From Pseudomonadota bacterium (GTDB taxonomy: Bacteria; Pseudomonadota; Gammaproteobacteria; Burkholderiales; Burkholderiaceae_C), in contig JAEYPG010000045.1 in assembly GCA_023410975.1 (NCBI GenBank), forward strand, positions 1 to 7,222: DNA of 7,222 bases, read 5' to 3'. Below are positions 1-4,538 of the stretch, one piece after another. A program made the position numbers and the translations under genes. The stretch's first letter is position 1. Each line of letters opens with the position of its first letter. Under the pieces are notes generated by a model that worked only from the letters and a program-made list of their open reading frames with translations, searched no databases and had not been told where the DNA came from.

Positions 1-219
1 CTTGAGCAGATGCGCGTTCGCCAGGACCGGCACCACGGCGACCAGACCGCCAGGGCTCGGCAAATTGTCGTGATGCAGGGTTCGCCCGCTGGCTCCCAGG
101 TAGTACGGGCCGGGCTCGAACCCGAAAAGCAGGCGATCAGAAGGAGGCAGTTGGCTAAAAGCTGCCGCATGGCCCCGCGCCGGGGGCCACGGGCTGCGCG
201 TGATGCACAGCCCGTCCAT
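1..219 (-). CDS. unknown protein, partial (C-terminus beyond the left edge)
   Basis: An open frame on the minus strand begins with ATG at 219 and stays open for 73 codons to the window edge, so only the N-terminal part is visible. The protein starts MDGLCITRSPWPPARGHAAA and continues through a Gly/Pro-rich stretch (GFEPGPYYLGASG, residues 33-45) to a hydrophobic segment near residues 59-72. One base separates its ATG from the stop codon of the upstream gene (TGA-C-ATG), and a GAGG about nine bases before the ATG lies inside that gene's last codons. This suggests translational coupling in one operon. I do not recognise the family. The open frame and start context make it likely to be real, but the opposite strand is also open here. 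Confidence 0.55.
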   Translation of the reverse strand, partial: MDGLCITRSPWPPARGHAAAFSQLPPSDRLLFGFEPGPYYLGASGRTLHHDNLPSPGGLVAVVPVLANAHLLK

Positions 220-220
220 G

Positions 221-577
221 TCAGCGCGCCTCGTACTGGTGGTGGATGCGCTCGCGCTCGGCGATCCAGCGATCCTCGGCAGCGGAGGCCGCCCAGGGAT
301 CAGCGTAGTCGTCAGGCTCGCTGTCGTCGGCAAGCAGGCCGTTGTAGTCGGCCTCGGCTTGCGCCAGCCACGTCTTGAGCTGCCCGGGGTGGAAGAAGCC
401 GGCGTCCTCGCAGAGATCAACGCCGAATTTGCCGATGACGCAGACGGTCGGGATGATCTCGACGTCATGGCCCCGATGGTCCTCGCTGACATCGACTTCG
501 TACCCGATGACGACCGGGATGCCGGCGAAGGTGCTGTTGAAGGTGAGAGTTTCGGGAGAGAACTGAAAATCACTCAT
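221..577 (-). CDS. unknown acidic small protein of the phage or element operon
   Basis: This frame codes for 118 residues from the ATG at 577. I chose that start because AGGAG (584-588) sits six bases upstream. An in-frame ATG at 595 would add six residues and would place the ribosome site inside the coding region. The protein begins MSDFQFSPETLTFNSTFAG. It has a beta-rich first half (IPVVIGYEVDV, then VEIIPTVCVIGKFGVDL) and an acidic, Trp- and Glu-rich second half (DDSEPDDYADPWAASAAED) ending in a charged helix-like tail. No signal peptide or membrane segment is visible. It lies downstream of the XRE regulator on the same strand, across an AT-rich gap, and is followed after one base by another unknown gene. 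This placement resembles small early genes of prophages, but I do not recognise a family and assign no function. Confidence 0.7.
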   Translation of the reverse strand: MSDFQFSPETLTFNSTFAGIPVVIGYEVDVSEDHRGHDVEIIPTVCVIGKFGVDLCEDAGFFHPGQLKTWLAQAEADYNGLLADDSEPDDYADPWAASAAEDRWIAERERIHHQYEAR

Positions 578-613
578 CGCTTTCTCCTGCTGCACCTGCC
601 CTGGTGCATGGAG

Positions 614-645
614 GTATTCTATTATTATCCAGACTTGTATTCTAT
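614..645. repeat. direct repeat GTATTCTAT, two copies 23 bases apart
   Basis: The 9-mer GTATTCTAT occurs exactly at 614-622 and again at 637-645, so the starts are 23 bases apart, close to two helical turns. On the minus strand the copies read ATAGAATAC and contain TAGAAT, a possible -10 element. The second copy runs into an inverted repeat, TCTAT-GTTTT-ATAGA (641-655). The phased spacing fits a pair of binding sites on one face of the DNA, and the regulator at 776-1240 is the obvious candidate ligand. AT-rich sequence produces chance repeats, so this is moderate evidence only. Confidence 0.45.
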
Positions 646-659
646 GTTTTATAGATAAC

Positions 660-677
660 CTCTTCTAATAATAAGAG
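660..677. repeat. imperfect palindrome CTCTT-N8-AAGAG
   Basis: The arms CTCTT (660-664) and AAGAG (673-677) are perfectly complementary, and some inner positions are also symmetric. An 18-base dyad of this kind is the usual size for an XRE-family operator. It lies about 85 bases upstream of the start of the 577-221 gene. A role as operator is inference. Confidence 0.35.
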
Positions 678-707
678 TAACTTCGATAGAAGGAGAGAAT
701 TGACGGG

Positions 708-739
708 AAAAAACCCCCGCATGGTGAGATATCAAGCGG
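708..739 (-). terminator. possible weak intrinsic terminator after the regulator gene
   Basis: Read on the minus strand, CCGC (from 739-736) can pair with GCGG (from 722-719) across a loop of about 13 bases. Three G-T wobble pairs can extend this stem, and a run of six T follows (713-708). The run lies 63 bases beyond the stop of the regulator gene. The stem is short, so this is a weak candidate. The same spot read on the plus strand gives GGG-A6-CCC. Confidence 0.3.
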
Positions 740-775
740 AAAAACTAACGTTGTCTAACCAGCGCGGCTCGCTGA

Positions 776-1240
776 CTAACCCCTTGACTGGATTGCCGCG
801 ATCAATCCAATCAGGAAACCTCGCTTCTCGCGCTCATCGCTCAGCCCACTATTCATGGCGCGCTCTATAACGCGCACAAACTCCGACATGGGCAGTTCGA
901 TCGTGTCGGCAGAACGAGATGAAATGGATGCGGTCGCCTCGGGAGCCGGCTTCGGGGCAGCTGTGGTCGGGGCTGTCTCCAACGGCGCTGCTTCTTCAGG
1001 CTCCTTTAGCCCTAACAGTGCATCAACCGAAACGCCATAGTTCTGCGCCATCCACCGCAGCACGAAAGCATCTGGCAGCGCCCTTCCTGTCTCCCAGGTG
1101 GACACGGCCCCGTCGCCCTTCTTCAGCGCCTCGCCTACTTCAGCTTGCGTGAACCCCTGGCCGTTGCGAGCGTTCTTGCGAGCCTTGCGGAACCGCTCGC
1201 CCATCTCCCGTCGCAGTCGAGCTTCGTTGTCGTCTTCCAT
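776..1240 (-). CDS. XRE-family helix-turn-helix transcriptional regulator
   Basis: This 154-residue protein is a probable DNA-binding repressor of the Cro/CI (XRE) superfamily. The helix-turn-helix domain covers roughly residues 12-77: FRKARKNARNGQGFTQAEVG is helix 1 and the start of the helix-turn-helix, GDGAVSTWETGRALPDA carries the recognition helix with the typical S-x-W-E-x-G-R pattern, and YGVSVDALLGL is the closing helix. A linker rich in Ala, Pro and Thr follows (residues about 83-108), then a small C-terminal region of about 45 residues with helix-like segments. There is no S24/LexA-type protease domain, so RecA-driven self-cleavage is not expected; the C-terminal part may serve for oligomerisation. 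The ATG at 1240 has no clear ribosome site, and an in-frame ATG at 1204 is possible. It is divergent from the 1325 gene, and inverted half-sites in the shared gap suggest autoregulation. Confidence 0.85.
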   Translation of the reverse strand: MEDDNEARLRREMGERFRKARKNARNGQGFTQAEVGEALKKGDGAVSTWETGRALPDAFVLRWMAQNYGVSVDALLGLKEPEEAAPLETAPTTAAPKPAPEATASISSRSADTIELPMSEFVRVIERAMNSGLSDEREKRGFLIGLIAAIQSRG

Positions 1241-1244
1241 GCGG

Positions 1245-1296
1245 GCGAACTGTAATGATTCAGGAGGAAGAGAACTCTAAATTCATCGAAGTTCGC
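1245..1296. promoter_or_regulatory. inverted half-sites GCGAACT / AGTTCGC in the divergent gap
   Basis: The gap between the two divergent genes carries GCGAACT (1245-1251) and its exact complement AGTTCGC (1290-1296). A further GAACT lies between them at 1272-1276. The first half-site is only a few bases from the regulator's start codon. Symmetric half-sites in the shared promoter region of a repressor and a divergent gene are classic operator positions. No strong sigma-70 promoter was found by eye in either direction. The operator role is inference. Confidence 0.35.
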
Positions 1297-1324
1297 TCTT
1301 TATCCCCTTGCCAAAGCAGGCGCG

Positions 1325-1828
1325 GTGCGAGCAAATCACAACCGGCCGACACTGCTGCAGATCGCCACGCAGGTTTCGATGTCGCCGCGCGCCGAGTTCG
1401 TTGATGTCCTGTTTGAACGGCTCTCACTGCGCTACGGCCGTGCCTTCCTCGCGCGCTGGAAGGGCCTGGACCTGCAGGCCGTGAAGGCCGATTGGGCGCG
1501 CGAGCTCTCCGGCTACGCCGAGCGTCCCGAAGCCATCGAGCACGCGCTGGCGCTGGCGGACCCCGCCGAGCCACCGACGGCGGCGCAGTTTCGCGACCTG
1601 TGCAGTACCGCGCCGGCGCCGGCATTCCGGGCGCAGCCGCAGGCGAAACAGGCGCAGCGCGCAGCCGAAGTCCGCCGCCAGTGCCTGCGGCCGGTGATGC
1701 CGCGGATCGGGCGCGACGTGAGGTGGGCCGCCGACATGGTGCAGCGTGCCCAAGCCGGCGAGCGGGTGCCCGGATACAGCCTGCGCTTGGCGCTGGACGC
1801 GCTGGGGCAGCAAGGAGTGCCGCGCTGA
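1325..1828 (+). CDS. putative phage replication protein, helicase-loader/lambda-P-like
   Basis: The frame codes for 167 residues from GTG at 1325, which has a weak AGCAGG upstream. ATG at 1379, with CAGG five bases upstream, is an equally plausible start and gives 149 residues. The central part has the pattern seen in lambda P and related helicase loaders: FVDVLFERLSLRYGRAFLARW, then VKADWARELSGY, then an alanine- and leucine-rich helix ending in PPTAAQFRDLC. The C-terminal part (WAADMVQRAQAGERVPGYSL, then LALDALG) is also common in phage replication proteins. Such proteins deliver the host DnaB helicase to the phage origin. No motif here is catalytic, so the assignment rests on overall build. 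It is divergent from the XRE regulator, as replication genes often are in temperate phages, but no initiator or DnaC-like partner is visible. A different function remains possible. Confidence 0.5.
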   Translation: MRANHNRPTLLQIATQVSMSPRAEFVDVLFERLSLRYGRAFLARWKGLDLQAVKADWARELSGYAERPEAIEHALALADPAEPPTAAQFRDLCSTAPAPAFRAQPQAKQAQRAAEVRRQCLRPVMPRIGRDVRWAADMVQRAQAGERVPGYSLRLALDALGQQGVPR

Positions 1829-1831
1829 AGA

Positions 1832-1851
1832 TCGGCGCCAGTTCCCGCCGA
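1832..1851. terminator. small hairpin between convergent genes
   Basis: TCGGCG (1832-1837) and CGCCGA (1846-1851) form a perfect 6-bp stem with an 8-base loop in the 25-base gap between two convergent stop codons. The position suits a bidirectional terminator, but there is no T-run on either side, so the call is weak. Confidence 0.3.
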
Positions 1852-1853
1852 AT

Positions 1854-2366
1854 TCATGAACGCACCGGTGGTTGCTGTCCAGCGTGCCGGATTGCCGCCA
1901 TGTCCACCAGCGCATCGAGCACTTCAACCGTGAACGAGCCGATGTCCGGCGCTTCGCTGGCGCGCGGCCCGGCGACGTTGAGGGTTGAAATGGCGTTGGC
2001 GTCGATCCAGGCCCGCAGCGCCGAACGCCACTCCATGCCGGGGTGCAGGTGCAGCCAGGGCTTGGCGAGCCACCTGGCGAAAAGCAGCGTCTCGTGGCTG
2101 CCGCCGGTGAGCTCCGGCGCGATGGACAGGATCAGCGGCGCGTGCGAGTCGCGCATGTTGGCCTCGGTGCGCTGGCGGTAGCCGCCGCCGTCGGGGGCCT
2201 CAGTGAGCTGGTACCGCGCCGGGATGACGCCGTCCTCGGCAATGCGCCCGGCCGGGCACCAGCCGCCATGCGGCACGCCGTGGCTGATGGCCCAGTTCAG
2301 CGCTGCCCGATCCGCGCCCGTCTGGCCGCCGCAGACGATGCGCTCGATCACCACCCGTGCGGCCAT
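1854..2366 (-). CDS. cpYpsA-type SLOG-superfamily protein ('putative molybdenum carrier')
   Basis: The protein, 170 residues from ATG at 2366, matches the Pfam family PF12694, now named for circularly permuted YpsA and formerly 'putative molybdenum carrier'. Visible family motifs are IVCGGQTGADRAALNWAI (residues 10-27, the glycine-rich nucleotide-binding loop), HGGWCPAGRIAEDG (33-46), the Y-x-x-RTEAN motif (63-70), LTGGSHET (86-93) and LNVAGPRASEAP near 129-140. SLOG proteins have Rossmann-like folds, and members bind or process nucleotide-derived ligands; a molybdenum role is weakly founded. An upstream in-frame ATG at 2447 would add 27 residues, but the family motif normally starts near the N-terminus, so I prefer 2366. 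An exact inverted repeat lies nine bases upstream of that start. The gene is convergent with the replication-like gene and divergent from the 2646 gene. The ligand and target here are unknown. Confidence 0.8.
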   Translation of the reverse strand: MAARVVIERIVCGGQTGADRAALNWAISHGVPHGGWCPAGRIAEDGVIPARYQLTEAPDGGGYRQRTEANMRDSHAPLILSIAPELTGGSHETLLFARWLAKPWLHLHPGMEWRSALRAWIDANAISTLNVAGPRASEAPDIGSFTVEVLDALVDMAAIRHAGQQPPVRS

Positions 2367-2374
2367 GCCCTGCT

Positions 2375-2393
2375 GCAGCTGAGATTCAGCTGC
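2375..2393. repeat. perfect inverted repeat just upstream of the SLOG gene start
   Basis: GCAGCTGA (2375-2382) and TCAGCTGC (2386-2393) are exact complements with a 3-base centre. The repeat ends nine bases before the chosen ATG at 2366 on the minus strand. It could be an operator, or an mRNA hairpin next to the ribosome site that controls translation. If translation began at 2447 instead, it would lie inside the coding region. Confidence 0.4.
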
Positions 2394-2439
2394 GGTTGCG
2401 GCTGGCAAACGGCTGGCGTCACCGCACGTCGGCGATTCG

Positions 2440-2655
2440 ATGGCCATTGAGCAGCTCGCTGACTTGGATCAGGTGCCTGGCGCTGGGGCACACCAGATTC
2501 GCTGGAAGTACCAGAACCCTGATCCGGGCGAAGGGCTGCCTATGAACTCTGCGACCTGGACAACAAAAGGGCTACGTCTCTATTGCGCACCTGCAGATTC
2601 TGCATGTACACTATCGACACGTGTTCAATTTCCTTGGAGGATGCCATGCCCCTGA
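2440..2655 (+). other. doubtful small open frame in the divergent gap
   Basis: A 71-codon frame from ATG 2440 begins MAIEQLADLDQVPGAGAHQ and contains a protein-like stretch (IRWKYQNPDPGEGLPMNSAT). It has no clear ribosome site. It runs across the probable promoter and ribosome site of the next gene and ends ten bases inside that gene. The first half could be a remnant of an older gene; the second half looks non-coding. I do not call it a gene. Confidence 0.15.
2583..2612 (+). promoter_or_regulatory. possible sigma-70 promoter of the 2646 gene
   Basis: TTGCGC (2583-2588) and TACACT (2607-2612) are separated by 18 bases and would start transcription near 2619, about 27 bases before the ATG at 2646. 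Both hexamers are weak matches (three and four of six). An 8-base palindrome ACACGTGT (2617-2624) lies over the predicted start site and could be an operator. Confidence 0.35.
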
Positions 2656-3011
2656 CCTTTTCAGCTTTCGCGCCCGCCGATAAGCAAGCCTTCAAGCAGA
2701 AGTACAAGAACTTCGCGCAGCTGGTTGACCGCCCAGACCTGGGCCTCTGGGCCGAGCTGAACAACGAGGCAGCCTTTTCGTTGATGCGAGCCGCAACTGT
2801 TGCCCTGGATCTGCCGGCCGTGGCAGGCATCTCCAAGCTGGTTGCACCCGTCGTGTTGCAGGCTGCAGAGTCGGAACGGGACTTCATCAAGCAAGGGATC
2901 GGCGCGATCGTGTGCTTCATCATGGAATCCAATGGTTATCGCAAGACGGACACCAAGCGGTCCGTGCCCGGGAAGCTCTTCAATCGGGGTGAGGTGTACG
3001 CCGAGGCTTGA
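2646..3011 (+). CDS. unknown 121-residue protein with strong start site
   Basis: The start at ATG 2646 is well supported: GGAGG lies about seven bases upstream. The protein begins MPLTFSAFAPADKQAFKQKY. Visible features are a Lys/Phe-rich first helix, the segment LVDRPDLGLWAELNNEAAFS, a hydrophobic helical centre (residues about 51-75, with LDLPAVAGISKLVAPVVLQA), a second hydrophobic helix (GIGAIVCFIMESNGYR) and a basic tail (DTKRSVPGKLFNRGEVY). The hydrophobic parts look like the core of a soluble helical protein rather than clear membrane spans. I do not recognise the family and see no catalytic motif. It is divergent from the SLOG gene and precedes the ADP-ribosylglycohydrolase by 323 bases, so it probably has its own transcript. 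Confidence 0.75.
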   Translation: MPLTFSAFAPADKQAFKQKYKNFAQLVDRPDLGLWAELNNEAAFSLMRAATVALDLPAVAGISKLVAPVVLQAAESERDFIKQGIGAIVCFIMESNGYRKTDTKRSVPGKLFNRGEVYAEA

Positions 3012-3163
3012 AGCCGCCGCCGCGAAATGCCGCCCTGCCATGAATGCGCCTGCGTGTGACCGGGCACGGGCGTCTGTCGCTCGCACCAGGGAAATCGGCA
3101 AGCCACTGGCCGGTCGTTTCCTGCCGTCAAGCACTTGCGGCGTCTGACGTTCGTCGTCCGCTG

Positions 3164-3203
3164 CTCTTTGCACGGTCAACCGGTTTGTTTGAAATCTCTT
3201 TGC
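3164..3203. repeat. direct repeat CTCTTTGC flanking palindrome AACCGGTT
   Basis: CTCTTTGC occurs at 3164-3171 and 3196-3203, with starts 32 bases apart, about three helical turns. The palindrome AACCGGTT (3178-3185) sits between them, and a possible -35 hexamer lies just after it. The layout could be a regulatory site for the enzyme genes. Chance cannot be excluded for motifs this short. Confidence 0.3.
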
Positions 3204-3216
3204 CAAGCGTAACAAT
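3189..3216 (+). promoter_or_regulatory. possible sigma-70 promoter of the enzyme gene cluster
   Basis: TTGAAA (3189-3194, five of six matches to the -35 consensus) is followed after 16 bases by AACAAT (3211-3216, four of six). Transcription would start near 3223. If this promoter is real, the ATG at 3215 cannot be the start of the glycohydrolase gene, leaving 3227 (nearly leaderless) or 3335 (about 110 bases of leader). Confidence 0.35.
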
Positions 3217-3334
3217 GCATTTGCCGATGACAACGACCCCGGTTCCTCGCGCTGGTAGTGCCGCTGCAAGCCAAGGGCTGACGGGCACGGTAGCCCGCGA
3301 CGCTGGCGATCAGTCGGAACACGTGGCCGCCCCC

Positions 3335-4438
3335 ATGACCCTCTCGCGCTTTCGGGGCTGCATGCTCGGCGGCGCGGTGGGCGACGCGCTGGGTGCACCC
3401 ATCGAGTTCAAGAGCCGCGCGCAGATCCTGCGCCGCTTCGGGCCCGAGGGCGTCACGGGCCTGGAGCCGGCCTTCGGCGGGATCGGTCGCATCACCGACG
3501 ACACGCAAATGGCGCTGTTCACGGCCGAGGGCCTGCTGCGCGGCTGGGTCAGGTACCGCTTCAACGGCACGGTGTCCTACCCGGCCGTGGTGTCCCACGC
3601 CTACCTGCGCTGGCTCCTCACCCAGGGCCTACGCCCGTCGTGCACCGCCATCGACTTCCACTACCGAGACGGCGGTGCTGGCGGGCTACTGCAGTGGCCC
3701 GAGCTGCATAGCCTGCGGGCGCCGGGCCGCACCTGCCTGGCGGCGCTGCAGGCCATGAAGCAGCTCGGCAAGCCCGCGCGCAACGCCAGCAAGGGCTGCG
3801 GCGGGGTGATGCGCGTAGCCCCCGCAGGCCTGTTCACCTGGCGCCGCGAGCACGGCGGCGATCCGCAGGAGGCTTTCGATCTGGGCACCGAGCTGTCGGC
3901 GCTGACGCACGGCCATCCGAGCGGGTCCCTGCCTGGCGGCGTGCTGGCGGTGCTGGTACAGCAGCTCGCCTGCGGGCGCTCGCTGGCCGAAGCGCTGTCC
4001 ACTGCGCAGGACAGTCTGCGCACCCGGCCCGGGTACGAGGAAACGCTGCAGGCGCTGCAGGAGGCCCAGTCGCTGGCGGCTTCCAAGCTTGCACCGGAAA
4101 AGGCCGTCTTCTGCCTGGGCGAAGGCTGGGTGGCCGAGGAGGCGCTGGCCGTCGCGGTCTACTGCGCACTCGTGGCGCGGGACTTCCGCCACGGCGTGCT
4201 GCTGGCTGTCAACCACGACGGCGACTCCGACTCCACCGGCGCCATCGCCGGCCACCTGCTGGGCACGCTGCTCGGTGTCGAGGCCATCCCGCAGGAGTGG
4301 CTGCGGCCGCTGGAGCTGCGCGAGGTGATCGACGACCTGGCGCGCGACCTGCACGAGCACCCGGACTGGGACATCGGGGAGGATCGCGAGCACACCGAGG
4401 ACAGCCAGCGCATCTGGCGCAAGTACCCGGGGTTCTGA
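3335..4438 (+). CDS. ADP-ribosylglycohydrolase family protein (DraG/ARH fold)
   Basis: The protein, 367 residues from ATG 3335, belongs to the DraG/ARH family of magnesium- or manganese-dependent hydrolases that remove ADP-ribose from proteins, nucleic acids or small molecules. Hallmarks in order are GGAVGDALGAPIEF (residues 12-25), TDDT (54-57, metal ligands), KGCGGVMRVAP (153-163), the His-rich THGHPSG (191-197) and HDGDSDSTGAIAG (294-306, with metal ligands D297 and D299). The tail WRKYPGF is also typical. Both metal motifs are intact, so activity is expected. It is cytoplasmic, with no signal peptide. I chose 3335 because the family normally starts a few residues before RGCMLGGAVGD. The frame is open upstream, with starts at 3227 and 3215, and none has a clear ribosome site. 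It is followed at 76 or 100 bases by the beta-CASP gene. No ADP-ribosyltransferase is visible in the window, so the substrate is unknown. Confidence 0.9.
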   Translation: MTLSRFRGCMLGGAVGDALGAPIEFKSRAQILRRFGPEGVTGLEPAFGGIGRITDDTQMALFTAEGLLRGWVRYRFNGTVSYPAVVSHAYLRWLLTQGLRPSCTAIDFHYRDGGAGGLLQWPELHSLRAPGRTCLAALQAMKQLGKPARNASKGCGGVMRVAPAGLFTWRREHGGDPQEAFDLGTELSALTHGHPSGSLPGGVLAVLVQQLACGRSLAEALSTAQDSLRTRPGYEETLQALQEAQSLAASKLAPEKAVFCLGEGWVAEEALAVAVYCALVARDFRHGVLLAVNHDGDSDSTGAIAGHLLGTLLGVEAIPQEWLRPLELREVIDDLARDLHEHPDWDIGEDREHTEDSQRIWRKYPGF

Positions 4439-4463
4439 ACCCAGGGCGCCTCCAACCCTGGGT
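4439..4463 (+). terminator. hairpin immediately after the glycohydrolase stop
   Basis: ACCCAGGG (4439-4446) and CCCTGGGT (4456-4463) form a perfect 8-bp stem with a 9-base loop, starting at the base right after the TGA. No T-run follows, so it is not a standard intrinsic terminator. It may weaken transcription or protect the 3' end of the mRNA. Confidence 0.4.
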
Positions 4464-4479
4464 CAGGCGAGTCAGGCGA
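4462..4479. repeat. tandem 9-base repeat (GTCAGGCGA, two copies)
   Basis: GTCAGGCGA occurs at 4462-4470 and directly again at 4471-4479. The first copy overlaps the end of the preceding hairpin and the second leads into the next hairpin. It may be a replication-slippage duplication. Confidence 0.5.
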
Positions 4480-4494
4480 GCCGCCGCGGCTCGC
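4476..4494. repeat. GC-rich inverted repeat between glycohydrolase and beta-CASP genes
   Basis: GCGAGCCG (4476-4483) and CGGCTCGC (4487-4494) are exact 8-base complements around a 3-base loop, giving a stable RNA hairpin. It lies about 45 bases upstream of the next start codon and is the second strong hairpin in this short gap. It could attenuate transcription, separate the expression levels of the two genes, or be an mRNA-processing signal. Confidence 0.45.
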
Positions 4495-4538
4495 GTGAGC
4501 CCTGCCACGACAACATGCATCACGAGGGAACCAAGCAC

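Larger units (their letters stand above)
596..775. promoter_or_regulatory. AT-rich control region between regulator and small-gene operon
   Basis: This 180-base gap is far richer in A and T than the rest of the window, most clearly from about 611 to 700. It lies upstream of the minus-strand gene starting at 577 and probably contains that gene's promoter. On the minus strand several -10-like hexamers (TAGAAT, GATAAT) are visible, but none has a convincing -35 partner at 16-18 bases, so I name no single promoter. It also contains a duplicated 9-mer (614-622 and 637-645) and two small inverted repeats (641-655 and 660-677). Such repeats are typical of repressor operators in phage control regions. 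That role is inference. Confidence 0.5.
3012..3334. other. gap of 323 bases without a confident gene
   Basis: No open frame here looks coding in its own right. The frame of the next gene is open upstream as far as 3044, with possible starts at 3215 and 3227, but the translated extension is low in complexity and lacks a ribosome site. The first half (3012-3150) shows nothing I can name. The second half holds a possible promoter near 3189-3216, the palindrome AACCGGTT (3178-3185) and a repeated 8-mer (3164-3171 and 3196-3203). The best reading is a leader and promoter region for the enzyme genes to the right. Confidence 0.5.

Noticed and set aside
200..658. Plus-strand frame of 152 codons opposite the small-gene operon
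   Set aside because: The minus-strand genes have a good ribosome site and tight coupling; this frame begins inside the coupled genes and ends in the AT-rich control region.
1492..2181. Plus-strand frame of 229 codons spanning the convergent junction
   Set aside because: It overlaps two better genes in other frames and has the Arg/Ala/Gly-rich composition of a shadow frame.
3135..3200. Possible integron attC recombination site near the small unknown gene
   Set aside because: The palindrome AACCGGTT and nearby repeats do not form the paired outer and inner core sites that an attC site needs.
2661..3398. Minus-strand frame of 245 codons covering the 2646 gene and the following gap
   Set aside because: The opposite 2646 gene has a strong ribosome site and a normal protein composition; this frame has neither, and no motif.
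3686..4393. Long minus-strand frame of 235 codons opposite the glycohydrolase
   Set aside because: It is antisense to a gene with clear family motifs, and its translation is rich in Gln, Arg, Leu and Ala with no recognisable motif, as expected for shadow frames in GC-rich DNA.
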